A stretch of 64,000 nucleotides of DNA from T3Sed10-241 sp036796255 (GTDB lineage: Bacteria > Bacteroidota > Bacteroidia > Flavobacteriales_D > Cryomorphaceae). The DNA is taken from NCBI GenBank assembly GCA_036796255.1, contig DAIRDH010000010.1:12631-76630 (forward strand), read 5' to 3'. Below the pieces are notes generated by a model. It searched no databases. It was not told the origin of the DNA and saw only the letters and a list, made by a program, of their open reading frames with translations. This document shows, piece by piece, positions 18,196 to 28,640 of the stretch (the first letter of the stretch is position 1; each line of letters starts with the position of its first letter). A program made the translations under genes and the position numbers.

Positions 18196-18430
18196 CCCGA
18201 AAAATTTTCGCTAAGATAATTGAATTGCCCGCTTTCAGCCCATTCCCTGAATGCTGTAAACCGATTTCTTCAGGTTTTACCGCAATGTCCTTTTGATGCT
18301 CAGAACAAACCGAAAGAAATATTTCAGCGAGATCGGCTGTACTTTTGACTGTCTGATTTCCGTCATTTATAAAATTATTTGGCCATTCTGCGGAATTAGA
18401 ATCGAGAAATATTATTCCTTTGTGGTCCAA
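18196..18430 (-). other. Intergenic stretch with a coding-like open frame
   Basis: Between the divergent synthase and small secreted protein there are 266 bases. On the minus strand a frame from a TTG at 18430 (directly after a TAA) stays open to 18128, reading like protein (TADLAEIFLSVCSEHQKDI...GNSIILAKIF) before running out of frame into the synthase gene. It could be a short gene, a remnant, or chance. On the plus strand TACTTTTG at 18340-18347 matches the -7 box for the gene at 18462. Confidence 0.2.
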
Positions 18431-18461
18431 TTAAAAATTTGAAATTTAAGATCACAACACC

Positions 18462-18932
18462 ATGAAAAACAACCGCATTTTAATTGCTTTATTCTGCCTT
18501 TTGCCCTTTTTTGGCAATGCCCAATCGATCTCGGATGAGGTTGCACTTATACAAAGCGCCTTTGGCATGGAAAAGCAAGCTTTGGTCAAAGAGGCCATGC
18601 AACTGAGCGAAGAAAAACAACAGGCTTTTTGGGATGTGTACCGCGCCTATGAGGAAGAGCGACGCGCACTTTCGAGGGAGCGCCTCGGTATCATTGCCGA
18701 TTACGCCGACAACTTTCAAACCATGAACGATGCGAAAGCTGAAGAGCTGGCCCGTAGACTTTTCAAAGCGGATATTGCCGTGTCAAAGTTGCAAAACAAG
18801 TACTTTACGCGTTTTAGAAAAGCCACTACCGGGCTGGATGCTGCAAAATTTATGCAGATTGACCGCCACATTCACGCCACTATACGCGTGCTCATCTCTG
18901 ATTCTATGCCATTCCTCGTCGAGAAGCAATAG
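18462..18932 (+). CDS. Small secreted helical protein of unknown function
   Basis: 156 residues. An N-terminal signal peptide (MKNNRILIALFCLLPFFGNAQ) points to the periplasm. The mature part is almost all alpha-helical and charged (KQALVKEAMQLSEEKQQAFWDVYRAYEEERRALSRERL...), resembling Spy/CpxP-like or similar small periplasmic helical proteins in style, without a motif that allows a firm assignment. It stands alone and ends in a strong terminator. Function is not recognised. Confidence 0.75.
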   Translation: MKNNRILIALFCLLPFFGNAQSISDEVALIQSAFGMEKQALVKEAMQLSEEKQQAFWDVYRAYEEERRALSRERLGIIADYADNFQTMNDAKAEELARRLFKADIAVSKLQNKYFTRFRKATTGLDAAKFMQIDRHIHATIRVLISDSMPFLVEKQ

Positions 18933-18951
18933 ATATTCAGCAACAACCATG

Positions 18952-18993
18952 AATCCTGCAGGCCGTTAAATGATGGTCTGCAGGATTTTTTTT
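18952..18993 (+). terminator. Intrinsic terminator
   Basis: A perfect 10-bp stem (18952-18961 with 18978-18987), a 16-nt loop and a run of eight T ending at 18993 end the transcript of the small secreted protein. Confidence 0.9.
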
Positions 18994-19014
18994 GTCAAAA
19001 GAAACGGGCACACC

Positions 19015-22000
19015 CTAGCGCAACATGATTACTGTTCCCTCGTAGCTGTGCCCTATTTGATCCTTTATAGTCGTGAAATCCAATTGCCAAATGAAGAGGG
19101 TGTTGTGTTCATAATATGGGCTGCCCATATTGCTTCCATTCCATTGTTCGCCTTTGGTATGGCTTTCCCAAATCACACGTCCGCTTCGGTCTAAAATCCT
19201 GAAATGGTAGTTTTCGAGATTGACCTCCGAAATCACCGGCCCAAACAGGTCGTTGAGTCCATCGCCATCAGGGGTGAAGGCATTGGGCATAAAGAGGAGC
19301 AGCTCGTTGGTGATTTTGATGGTTTCGCATTTGCTGGCAAGGCATCCCTCCGGATTTACCACCGTAAGGCACACCTCATAGTCGCCTGCTCTGGTATCGG
19401 GAAAACTAAAATTGGGGTTTCTCAGGTCTGAAAATCCCAGGTTTGCAAAGTCCCAGGTGCTCGTCACATTGTCAGGTGAAAGGTTCAGGAACTGAACGAG
19501 CGGGGCGCTCGTGCTGGGCTTTTCAGGTTGATACGTGAAATTGGCATGCGTTGACGAAACGTTGATGGGGTAGGGCAAGGTGTCGCTTGCAGTGCAGCCT
19601 TGGTCTGAAGTTACCCTCAGCCATGGGGTATAGCTCCCCGCTGAAGCATAGCGGTGGTTATATACGGCCCCCGCTTCGGCGCTGGCTTCCCCCGTGTGCC
19701 ATAGGTAGCTGAAGCTGGGCTCAGGGTTAAAAACTTCCAGCTCCACATCAAGCGGCGCACAGCCCTCCATAACGTCAGTCCCGAAAATGCCAGATGGCAG
19801 CGGCCATACCTCAGTGCTCTCAGTGGTGCTTGAGGCGCAACCTGCCTCATTTGTCAATGTCAGGCTGATTTGCTCGCCCTGCAAAGCAGAGAGCCAGGTG
19901 ATGTTGCTGTTCGGATGTGAGAAAGCAGCCGCAGGCGACCATGTGGCCGCGCCATTGCCATAACCCAACAAGAGTATCGAATCGCCACTGCAATAGCCGA
20001 CGTTTCCTTCAATTTGTGCTTCTGGATAGTTGAATACGCTAACCACAGTACTGTCGAAGGCGTAGCAGGCATTGCGAATCACTTCGAGATACAATGTAAT
20101 GGACTGAGGCTGAAATTGTGCATTGCTTGTAGCGAACATCGGTATTGCGGCCTGGGGGGTGAGCAGGCCTTCATGTCCTGACCAGGTATATTGCTGCCCG
20201 GCAATGGCGGCACTGCCCAGCATTACCGTATCGCCCGAGCAGATGTTTTGCGCCGGGCCTGCATCAGCAATGGCGCCGGGCCGGTCGTCAATGTCGAAAC
20301 TCCAGCTGGATGGGCTGGCACAGTTGGCATCGCTCAGGGTATGTACACTGTAGTTTCCACCTTGCGGCAAATTATATGGGTAGGGATCCATTGCATTCTG
20401 CACATTGGCTACAAGCGAATCATTAACAGAAATGCCAAAGCTAAAGTCCGGGCTGCCTTGAAGCGAAATAATCAGCTGGGCGGAANNNNNNNNNNNNNNN
20501 NNNNNNNNNNNNNNNNNNNNNNNNNNNNNNNNNNNNNNNNNNNNNNNNNNNNNNNNNNNNNNNNNNNNNNNNNNNNNNNNNNNNNAATGCCAAAGCTAAA
20601 GTCCGGGCTGCCTTGAAGCGAAATAATCAGCTGGGCGGAATCACCTTCGCAGTAAAAATCAGGTCCTTCGAGTGCAGCTTCCGGAAGTGCGAAATGGTTT
20701 AACTGGCTTGTTCCTTCAGCCGCACCGATACACCATGCCGTTGACGTGGAAGTTAATTGATACTCGCCGCTGTCGGTAGCTGCAAGGTAATATGGATTGC
20801 TCTCCACATTTGCCGTAAAGGCAACACCATTTATGGTATATCCCAGTTCTTGCGGAAGCAGACCTTCCAGCTCCACTTCAAATTGGGCAGTGCTGTCAGG
20901 ACAAATGCTCAGATCGCCGGTGATGAGCTGGGCCGAAGGCTGAACCAGAAAAATAACCGGGGTTCCTGCTGCCACAGATAAAAAGGGGTCGCTCAGGTCC
21001 ACCCCATCAGTCGCAGTGTTGCCCACCACCGCCGAAATGTAATAGACCGTGTTGTGCAGCATGGAGGGTTCATATGCAAATTGTCCCGCGTCTGACCATG
21101 CGATGACGTCAACCAGCGCCGTGCCCGATCCGCTGTGCAGGGCATACAGCAAGGTGTCATTCCCGTCGGGTGTGGCAAGCGTTTCTTGCATGGGGGCTGT
21201 AGATTCGCTTCCGCAAATCCTGAGCGTGTCTGCATCCATTGTTCCGGCATCAGTCAGTACAGGGCAAAAGTGGCTCCCCGAAATGGTGTCGGCCGGGCAG
21301 ATGCTGCCATCGGTCAGTACCGCCTGCACCTCCGTTTCTGAAGGCAGGGGCACCGATTCAAATACGTTGTTTTCAAAAATGCCCGGCAAGCCCAACACTT
21401 CATGCGCCTCCAGGTCGCCCATGGCAGTGCTAAAGCTGAGGACGTAGGTGGCATCAGTTCCCGTACAATTCCAAGATGGATTTTGGATGAGTGGCGCGCT
21501 CCTGAAACTTACATTTAAGGTGTCATTTTCTACGCAGCTGCCATTTACAGCAGCTATGGCCAGGCTGTAGTTCTCGTAACCATCGGCTTGTATTTCCAGG
21601 CTGTCTGCACCGATGCTCGTAGGGTTCAAGGCGGATGGTATTTCCCAGTTGATGCTGCCAAATTGGCTTCCAGCCCAGATGATCGTTTCAAGGCCGCACA
21701 CCTCAATGTCGCCTGAGACCGCAAGCGCGGGCGGAGCGAAGAAAGAGAGCTGGGTGCTGGCGGTAGCGCTGCACACGCCACCGTTGGTGGCCGTGAACTC
21801 AATTTCATAGCTGCCTTCATTGGGCGCCAGCACTTCGGCTGTTGAGGGCCCGAGCTCATTGATGCTGAGGGCAGGGTTGGCCGACCAGGTCCAGCTGTCT
21901 GCATTTACCCCGGCGTCGAGAGTTGCTGTGAAGCCGCAAATCGCCTCATTTGCGGGCAGTATAGCCAGCGGCTGTTCCACAAAGGTGATGATTTGGGTAT

Positions 22001-24581
22001 CCGTTGCGGAGCACCCAAAGCCGTTGTCAGCATCAAGCGCAAGTGTAAAAGTTCCGTAAGGACCTTGTATTTCGGTCGGAATTCCCTGAGGATCGGAAGC
22101 GCTGTAGCCCGCAGGCAAGAGCCAGCTCAGATTCCCCGCAGGAAGATCGGGACTCAAAGTGATTGCGTTTCCGCAAATGGTGGTGTCGCTGCCCAGCGCC
22201 AATTGTGGAAGTTCGGTAAAGCGAACCTCAATGGTGTCGCTGTCACTACAAAGCCCTTCATTAACTTCCAGCCATGCGGCTTCAAAGATGCCGAATACCG
22301 GGCTTGTCATTTCAATGCTTGCGCTATTCAGATTGGGATCGGCCATTGCGCCAGGGGGCAATATCCACGTGCCTGTGCCGACGGATGGCGTAGCCGACAG
22401 GCTTGCGAGATTGCCACATACGGATACATCAGCGCCGGCATCGGCAATTGGCGTTTCAATGAAGCGAACGGATACAGTGTCTGATGTTGCGCATGGCCCA
22501 TTGCCCCCTGCGGCAATGGCAAGAAAAGTACCTGCATTGGGAGCTGTTATATTGTTATCACCGCTTGCCGGATTTTCAAAGATCAGTCCATCCGGGCTGG
22601 ACCAATTTACATTGGCGTTGATTTCATTGGCCGCAATGGAGGTTTCAAAGCCACACACCGAGTCGGGCGCTGCGATGCTTATTTGCGGAAGCTCGAAAAA
22701 AGTGATTGTTACTGAGGCGGTATCAGAGCAACCATTGCCTGCATTCTCAACCCAGATGAAGGTGTATGAGCCTTCAGAAGGGACAGTAACCAAAGCATTG
22801 GGATCATCCAAATCGCTGAAATTGACACCGAGAGGAGCTGCAAGCCAGCTGCCAGGAACAATGTCAGAAACGGCATCAAGGGTATATTCCAATCCGCATG
22901 CGTTCGCATCACTTCCGGCATTGGCAATGGGAAAAAGGGATTGGGTGAGAACAATACTTCCGGAGCGTGTACAGCCATAAACAAGGTCGGTAACGTCAAA
23001 ATCATATGTACCGGCAATTAGTCCGCTGCGGCTGAGACTTCCTATACCAATGTCATCCCATTCAACTTCATAGCTTCCCGATCCGGCCGAAATGAGAATG
23101 TCTATGCTGCCATCGTTACCCAGGCAACTTTCGTTTACCGCATCAAGCTCCCAGGTGAGGGGCACGGTGAGTGTCACCGTGTCGGTATTGGCACAAGAGC
23201 TGTTTGTGTAAGCGCCCGTTGCCACGAAAGTTGTGGTGGTGTCTGTTACCACCTCTGGGTTATCGCAGGGATTGCAAGAGAAGGATGCACCGATTGAGGG
23301 CTCAACCCCATTGGGGTATGACCAGGTGTGTTCGGCACCATTTTGTGCAAACAAGGTAAGTGGCTCGCCTGCGCAAATGAGGGTGTCAGGACCTGCGGCC
23401 ACAGGGCTCCGCGGCACAAAATCTATGGCATAGAAAGTTTGCCCCATCACAGGGCAGCCATCATCGGTGGCGATGATCAGGAATGATCCTGCGCTGAGTC
23501 CCGTGGGCATGCTTCCGCAAAACTGTGCTGTTACGGGATTGCTTCCAGTGGTGGTGAGTGTGGCTCCTGGGATGATACTTTCGATGGTAGATACAATGGA
23601 AATGTCATAACTTGAATCGGAAGAGGTAAACGCGATTTCAAAGCAAAAATCGTCCTCAGCGCAAATCCCGATGGTCTGATCATCCAATGGATATCCGCCG
23701 CCGCTTACATGGCTCAGGCTTCCGGCCACAGGGGCAGGAGTAGGTACAGGACATGGATTGATCAGGAAAAGGAAATCTTGCGTGACTTCGCCTACAAGAA
23801 TCCCGTTTCTGTATTCACTTACCTTAATGGCGGCATTGAAGACTCCTGTTAAGTTTGGTGTTACGGAAACCTGACCATTGTTGGGATTGATGGAAATTCC
23901 TGTGATTGGCGCTTCGCCTGTATAGGTGCCCGTGTAGTCCATATCAGCAGGGGCGGTTGGAATAAGTGAAGTCAGCGCCGGTACTAATGCATATGCAAGG
24001 CTGTCGCCGTCAGGTTCGCTAAACCCAAGGTTGTAAAACAAGGGATTGGACACGCAGATGTAAGGCAAATTCAGTACGCCCATTGCAGGAGATGAATTGC
24101 AGATACCATCGACATTGTTGAGGAAGGCCTCCACGTGGATACGGCTCGTTTCGGGACTTACCAAATTTACAACAGGCGACCTGTTTTGCTCAGCCACCAC
24201 GATGCGCCAATCTTCGCAGGGGGTGAGCGTCACCGTTTTCTGGTAGATGTTGAGTTCTACACCAGGTTCCATTCCGCCTGCACAACTGGAGTTGGGCAAT
24301 GATGCCGGGCATAATTGTGATACCTCTTCGGTAAATGTGAGGTCAAAGTTTTCAAACCCGAGGTTGGTGCAGGATGAATAAATGTATACACTGATGGAAG
24401 AAGAGGGCGGCTCCGGATCTCCGCAATCGCGAAACAGATTTACAGTAATCTCATAACTGTTGCCTCCCAGGCATTCATAGCTGATATTGAGCCCGGAATT
24501 GTGGCCGGCGTGAAGCTTTGTTGCTATCCCCCACATAAAGAGGAACGTGCACAAGAGTATTCGCAGGATAAGATAGAACAT
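19015..24581 (-). CDS. Giant T9SS type B surface protein with Ig/PKD-like repeats, split by a scaffold gap
   Basis: Read literally this looks like two frames (24581 down to the gap, and 20403 to 19015). If the duplicated 55 bp and the 100 N (155 bases) are collapsed, both join in one frame: ...EGDSAQLIISLQGSPDFSFGI continues into SVNDSLVANVQNAMDPYP, giving 1803 residues. A signal peptide (MFYLILRILLCTFLFMWGIATKLHA) is followed by a long beta-rich N-terminal domain, then at least six repeats of about 80 residues with a CG...TLDA/W/TDT pattern, PKD-like modules, and the gliding-motility C-terminal domain (FMPNAFTPDGDGLNDLFGP...WNG...YEGTVIM). Such type B cargo is exported by the T9SS and often acts as adhesin or structural surface protein. 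Specific function unknown. Confidence 0.88.
20431..20485 (+). repeat. 55-bp contig-end overlap, left copy
   Basis: These 55 bases are identical to 20586-20640 on the other side of the N gap. They are best read as the same genomic stretch present at both contig ends. Confidence 0.95.
20486..20585. other. Assembly gap of exactly 100 N
   Basis: One hundred N, the conventional length for a gap of unknown size. The flanks are an identical 55-bp sequence and removal of one copy plus the N restores a single open frame, so probably no sequence is missing here. Confidence 0.97.
20586..20640 (+). repeat. 55-bp contig-end overlap, right copy
   Basis: Identical to 20431-20485; see the gap entry. Confidence 0.95.
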
Positions 24582-24728
24582 GGGTCAACAAAGTTATAAA
24601 CCTCTTCATCTCATCCAATTACTTTCTGTGGGTATATGCAAACATGAAAAGGCCTAAAGGCGATGTTATCTTTAAATTAAGAATGGAATGTGTCTTTAAA
24701 AAAGCAGGGGATTACCCATGGTATTTCA

Positions 24729-24736
24729 TACTTTTG
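24729..24736 (+). promoter_or_regulatory. -7 promoter box (TACTTTTG) of the lamin-tail/TonB receptor/HKD operon
   Basis: A perfect TAnnTTTG match 26 bases before the first ATG, giving a leader of about 20 nt. The 180-base region between the divergent giant protein gene and this operon shows no other clear signal. Confidence 0.5.
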
Positions 24737-24761
24737 AGGGCGATTATCAAATTCAAATCTT

Positions 24762-25763
24762 ATGAAAAAAATGCTACTAACCGCTGCCTTAGCAGCTACA
24801 GCAAGTTACATGACGGCTCAGGGTTGTAACGAGTTGTTTATTTCTGAATATGTTGAAGGCCGATTCAACAACAAAGCTTTGGAACTTTACAACCCGACTC
24901 CGAATCCTATAAATCTCAGCAATTACAATCTGGCGCGTTATTCAAACGGATCGCCAAATGCCGCTACCAACCAGCGCTATACCCTTCCTGATGTGATGCT
25001 GGAACCTTACCAGACCTGGGTTATTGTAATTGACAAGCGCAACCCTGAGGGTGAAGGTGTAGAAACTCCTGTGTGGGTCGAATTGCAGGCAAAAGCAGAT
25101 CATTTTGCCAATCCCGTCTATGGTGAAAACAATACCATGTACTTCAATGGGAATGATGCAATGGTTTTAAGTCGTGTTTTGTCTTCGGGCGCTTCAATAC
25201 CAGTTGATGTAATTGGCCGTATTGGTCAGGATCCGGACTGTGGTAATACCCCATTTCAAGGCGGCGGCTGGAACAATGTAGGTCCCTCATTCGTCTCATG
25301 CGAAAACGACTCAGAATCGTGGACAACTGACCATAGCCTCATCCGAAAATTTGATTCAACTATTGGTAACAATACGAACTTGCAGAGCGCTTGGGATGTG
25401 AGTGTGGATTGGGACTCTATCCCAGCACAAATCATAGGTGAAGAGGGGTTTATCGTTGGGAACTGGGAATCACTTGGATCACATGATTGTGCTTGCGCAC
25501 CACTGAGCGCACGCAACGCGGATCAAAAAGTAGGTAAGCTTTACCCTAACCCTGTTGGCGCCAATGAAATGTTGCGCTTTTCAGCGCCCCATGCCACATC
25601 ACGCTTTGAGGTATATGACCTCGCTGGAAAAATGATCAAAGCTGAATTTATTGCCAATTTGGAATCTTTCGAAGTAAGCACAGCTGGTATGAATAAAGGC
25701 GTCTACATGTTGCGCACTTATGCCGCAGGTGGTGTGTACGTCCATAAGTTTATCGTGCACTAA
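24762..25763 (+). CDS. Lamin-tail-domain protein with type A T9SS sorting domain
   Basis: 333 residues. Signal peptide MKKMLLTAALAATASYMTAQ; a lamin-tail domain from residue 22 (CNELFISEYVEGRFNNKALELYNPTPNPINLSNYNL...), the type often found in secreted nucleases of the ExeM kind and in other surface proteins; and a C-terminal sorting domain (KLYPNPVGANEML...GVYMLRTYAAGGVYVHKFIVH). No catalytic motif is seen, so it is likely a binding subunit outside the cell. It is the first gene of an operon with a TonB-dependent receptor (14 bases downstream) and an HKD enzyme, which suggests joint action on one extracellular substrate. Confidence 0.87.
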   Translation: MKKMLLTAALAATASYMTAQGCNELFISEYVEGRFNNKALELYNPTPNPINLSNYNLARYSNGSPNAATNQRYTLPDVMLEPYQTWVIVIDKRNPEGEGVETPVWVELQAKADHFANPVYGENNTMYFNGNDAMVLSRVLSSGASIPVDVIGRIGQDPDCGNTPFQGGGWNNVGPSFVSCENDSESWTTDHSLIRKFDSTIGNNTNLQSAWDVSVDWDSIPAQIIGEEGFIVGNWESLGSHDCACAPLSARNADQKVGKLYPNPVGANEMLRFSAPHATSRFEVYDLAGKMIKAEFIANLESFEVSTAGMNKGVYMLRTYAAGGVYVHKFIVH

Positions 25764-25777
25764 TTCAATAATTTAAA

Positions 25778-28627
25778 GTGCGACAAATAACAATTTGTTT
25801 GATGCTCCTTCTGCTTTGCGGGGGAGCATCAGTTTTAAAAGGGCAGTCGGTTGTAAAAGGCCGTGTGCTGGACGGACTTACACAGGAACCACTTCCCGGA
25901 GCCACTGTCACCTATGCGCCAGGAAAAGGTATGGTGACCAACCTGGATGGAGAGTATATTCTGGAGTTGCCCGCAGGAGCGTATACGCTGAACTATTCTT
26001 TTGTTGGATATGAGACGCATACCGTGGATGTAAATTTGGCAGAAGGCCAAATTCTAAATCGCATCATCCGGCTCAATTCACTTACGCTGAAAGAAGTATC
26101 TATTGTGGCCGATATGGCGCGGGACAGGAAAACACCAGTAGCATTTTCCACAGTCTCGCCAAGGCAAATTGAAGAAGAGCTCGGATCGCAGGACCTTCCC
26201 ATGATCCTCAATCATACACCAGGCGTCTATGCCACCCAAACAGGTGGTGGCGATGGAGATGCACGCATCAACATTCGCGGTTTTGACCAGAGCAATATCG
26301 CCGTGATGATCGATGGTATTCCGATGAATGACATGCAAAACAGGCGTGTGTTCTGGAGCAATTGGTTTGGACTTGATCTTGTTACTGGCAATGTGCAGGT
26401 GCAGCGCGGATTGAGCGCTTCTAAGCTTGCTCTGCCTTCCATTGGTGGTACGCTCAACATTCTCACCAGGGGCATTGACGATAAGCAGTCAACCAAAGTG
26501 CGTCAGGAAATAGGCAGTGGCAACTTCACCCGAACCACATTCATGCACAATTCAGGACGGCTTGATAATGGCTGGGGCTTCACTGTTTCCGGTTCCTATA
26601 AGAAAGGCGACGGCCTGGTAGACGCCACATGGACAGAGGGTTTCTTCTACTACCTCAAAGTAGAAAAGATGTTCAAAAAGCACCGTTTCAGCTTTACAGG
26701 ATTCGGAGCGCCGCAAAGCCATGGACAACGTTCATTCAAAGGCGAAGTGGCTGAATACAGCCATGCCTACGCCGCGGAGATTGGCATACCTGACGATGTA
26801 ATTGGTCGCGCGCCCGACCGGGGCCGCTATTACAACCAGCACTGGGGTCAGTACGAAGATTATCAGCTCCAGGGCAACCCACTTCCCCCTCCTTTTGAAA
26901 ATTTTGCTGAGTCATTTGAAATTGCCCAAAGGGGAGAGTTGAAGAATGTATATGAGAGGGTAAATTTCTACCACAAACCTCAATTTGTACTCCGCGATTT
27001 CTGGCAAATTCACAGCAACCTTTCGGTGGCGACGAGTGCTTATCTTTCCATAGGCCGCGGTGGTGGTACGCAGCTGCGGAGCCGCTCAGGATTGGGCGAA
27101 ACGGGTGCGGGGTTGATCAATTTCCAAGAGTTTAGGGACAATCAAATCACAAATCCGCTCAATGGACAATTCGATTTCCAAAATATTGACCCTGAGTTTT
27201 CGGAAACAGAAATCAGGGCCGACAACTATTTGCGCGTAGCCCGAAATGACCACTTCTGGACAGGATTTCTATCACAAGCCAACTGGACACTGACCGACGA
27301 ATTGGTGCTTACAGGTGGGGTGGATTTCAGGTACTATACCGGATACCAGTACAGTGAAATTCACCAATTCATTGGTGGAGACTATTTTGTTGACAATTCC
27401 GATCTTAATGCCCCGGTAAATCAAGTGAAGCGTGAAGGCGATCGCCTTTTCAGAAATCAGGAAGCCCACGTGGCTTGGGGAGGGCTGTTCGGGCAGGCAG
27501 AATACAGTTCTGGCCCACTCACGCTCACCGCAAATCTTACTGTGGCCAGAACAGGCTTCATGGGCCGCGACCATTTCCGCAAGCGCCAATTGGTGGTAGG
27601 CGATACCATTTTGGATATTGGCTACCGCGATGAGATTGTATACCAGGATCAAACATTTGACAGGAATTCACCCGGATTGCGCCCTTACCAAACCGACTGG
27701 ATTTACGTGAACGGCTATACTGCTAAGCTGGGCGCCAATTACGACCTTACAGAGCGTATGAACGTGTATGTGAATGGAGGTTACATGTCTATCGCTCCAA
27801 TCTTTGCCAACGTCATCGACCGCGATTTCGATCCTTTTATGGAGTTTTTCAACGAAAACATTAGTGCCATTGAACTTGGATACCAATACGGTTCTAAGCG
27901 ACTTACAGGAAATGTAAACGCCTATTACACGTATTGGGGCAACAGGCCCGTGTCAAGATTGGTACTGGTGAATTATCCGGCAGGTGGCGTGAATGGTGAT
28001 ATAGGAGAGGATACTTTTGCCTTTGTGCGAAGCATCGATGCACTCCACATGGGCGTCGAGTTTGAAGGCGCTTATAAGATCACTTCTAAATGGACTGTTG
28101 AAGGCCTCCTGAGCATCGGAAACTGGACCTGGCAAAGTGAAGAAACAGCGCAGTATGTTCAGGGCAACACCGTCATTGTAGACGACCAGGGTGAACCATT
28201 GGAATTCGTGATCGACCCACGTGGGGTGCGCGTAGGCGATGCTGCACAAACCCAAATTGGTGGCTCTTTGGAATTTGCACCCAACAACAACTGCTTCATA
28301 AGGAGCCGTGTGCTGCACTTCACTGACAATTTTAGCCAGTTTCAACCTGAAACGGTTACAGGCCAGAACAGGGGAAGGCAGTCATGGGAAATTCCAGCTT
28401 ACACGCTCTTTGAGCTCCATGCCAGCTACCGCTTCCGTTTTGAAAAAAGTAATTTGCGCATTGGTGCAAGTGTGTTCAACCTATTTGATACTTTTTTCAT
28501 CTCCGACGCCCAAAACAACGATACCTTCACACGGTACACCAACACACAAAACTTTGATGCTGCTTCAGCGGGTGTTTTCCCGGGTATGGGGCGCAGAATC
28601 AACTTCAACGTTACATTCGAAATTTAA
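25778..28627 (+). CDS. TonB-dependent outer membrane receptor with CarboxypepD_reg-like domain
   Basis: 949 residues starting at a GTG (an ATG eight codons on is the alternative; both keep the signal peptide ending LKGQ). Residues 22-105 form the N-terminal carboxypeptidase-regulatory-like beta-sandwich (VVKGRVLDGLTQEPLPGATVTY), followed by the plug (LPMILNHTPGVYATQ...INIRGFDQSNIAVMIDGIPMNDMQ) and a long barrel ending in FNVTFEI with an aromatic/hydrophobic C-terminus. It imports a ligand through the outer membrane with TonB energy. There is no SusD partner nearby. The ligand is not predictable from sequence; the neighbours (lamin-tail and HKD proteins) suggest products of phosphodiester cleavage. 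Confidence 0.93.
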   Translation: MRQITICLMLLLLCGGASVLKGQSVVKGRVLDGLTQEPLPGATVTYAPGKGMVTNLDGEYILELPAGAYTLNYSFVGYETHTVDVNLAEGQILNRIIRLNSLTLKEVSIVADMARDRKTPVAFSTVSPRQIEEELGSQDLPMILNHTPGVYATQTGGGDGDARINIRGFDQSNIAVMIDGIPMNDMQNRRVFWSNWFGLDLVTGNVQVQRGLSASKLALPSIGGTLNILTRGIDDKQSTKVRQEIGSGNFTRTTFMHNSGRLDNGWGFTVSGSYKKGDGLVDATWTEGFFYYLKVEKMFKKHRFSFTGFGAPQSHGQRSFKGEVAEYSHAYAAEIGIPDDVIGRAPDRGRYYNQHWGQYEDYQLQGNPLPPPFENFAESFEIAQRGELKNVYERVNFYHKPQFVLRDFWQIHSNLSVATSAYLSIGRGGGTQLRSRSGLGETGAGLINFQEFRDNQITNPLNGQFDFQNIDPEFSETEIRADNYLRVARNDHFWTGFLSQANWTLTDELVLTGGVDFRYYTGYQYSEIHQFIGGDYFVDNSDLNAPVNQVKREGDRLFRNQEAHVAWGGLFGQAEYSSGPLTLTANLTVARTGFMGRDHFRKRQLVVGDTILDIGYRDEIVYQDQTFDRNSPGLRPYQTDWIYVNGYTAKLGANYDLTERMNVYVNGGYMSIAPIFANVIDRDFDPFMEFFNENISAIELGYQYGSKRLTGNVNAYYTYWGNRPVSRLVLVNYPAGGVNGDIGEDTFAFVRSIDALHMGVEFEGAYKITSKWTVEGLLSIGNWTWQSEETAQYVQGNTVIVDDQGEPLEFVIDPRGVRVGDAAQTQIGGSLEFAPNNNCFIRSRVLHFTDNFSQFQPETVTGQNRGRQSWEIPAYTLFELHASYRFRFEKSNLRIGASVFNLFDTFFISDAQNNDTFTRYTNTQNFDAASAGVFPGMGRRINFNVTFEI

Positions 28628-28640
28628 CACCAACCCATAA

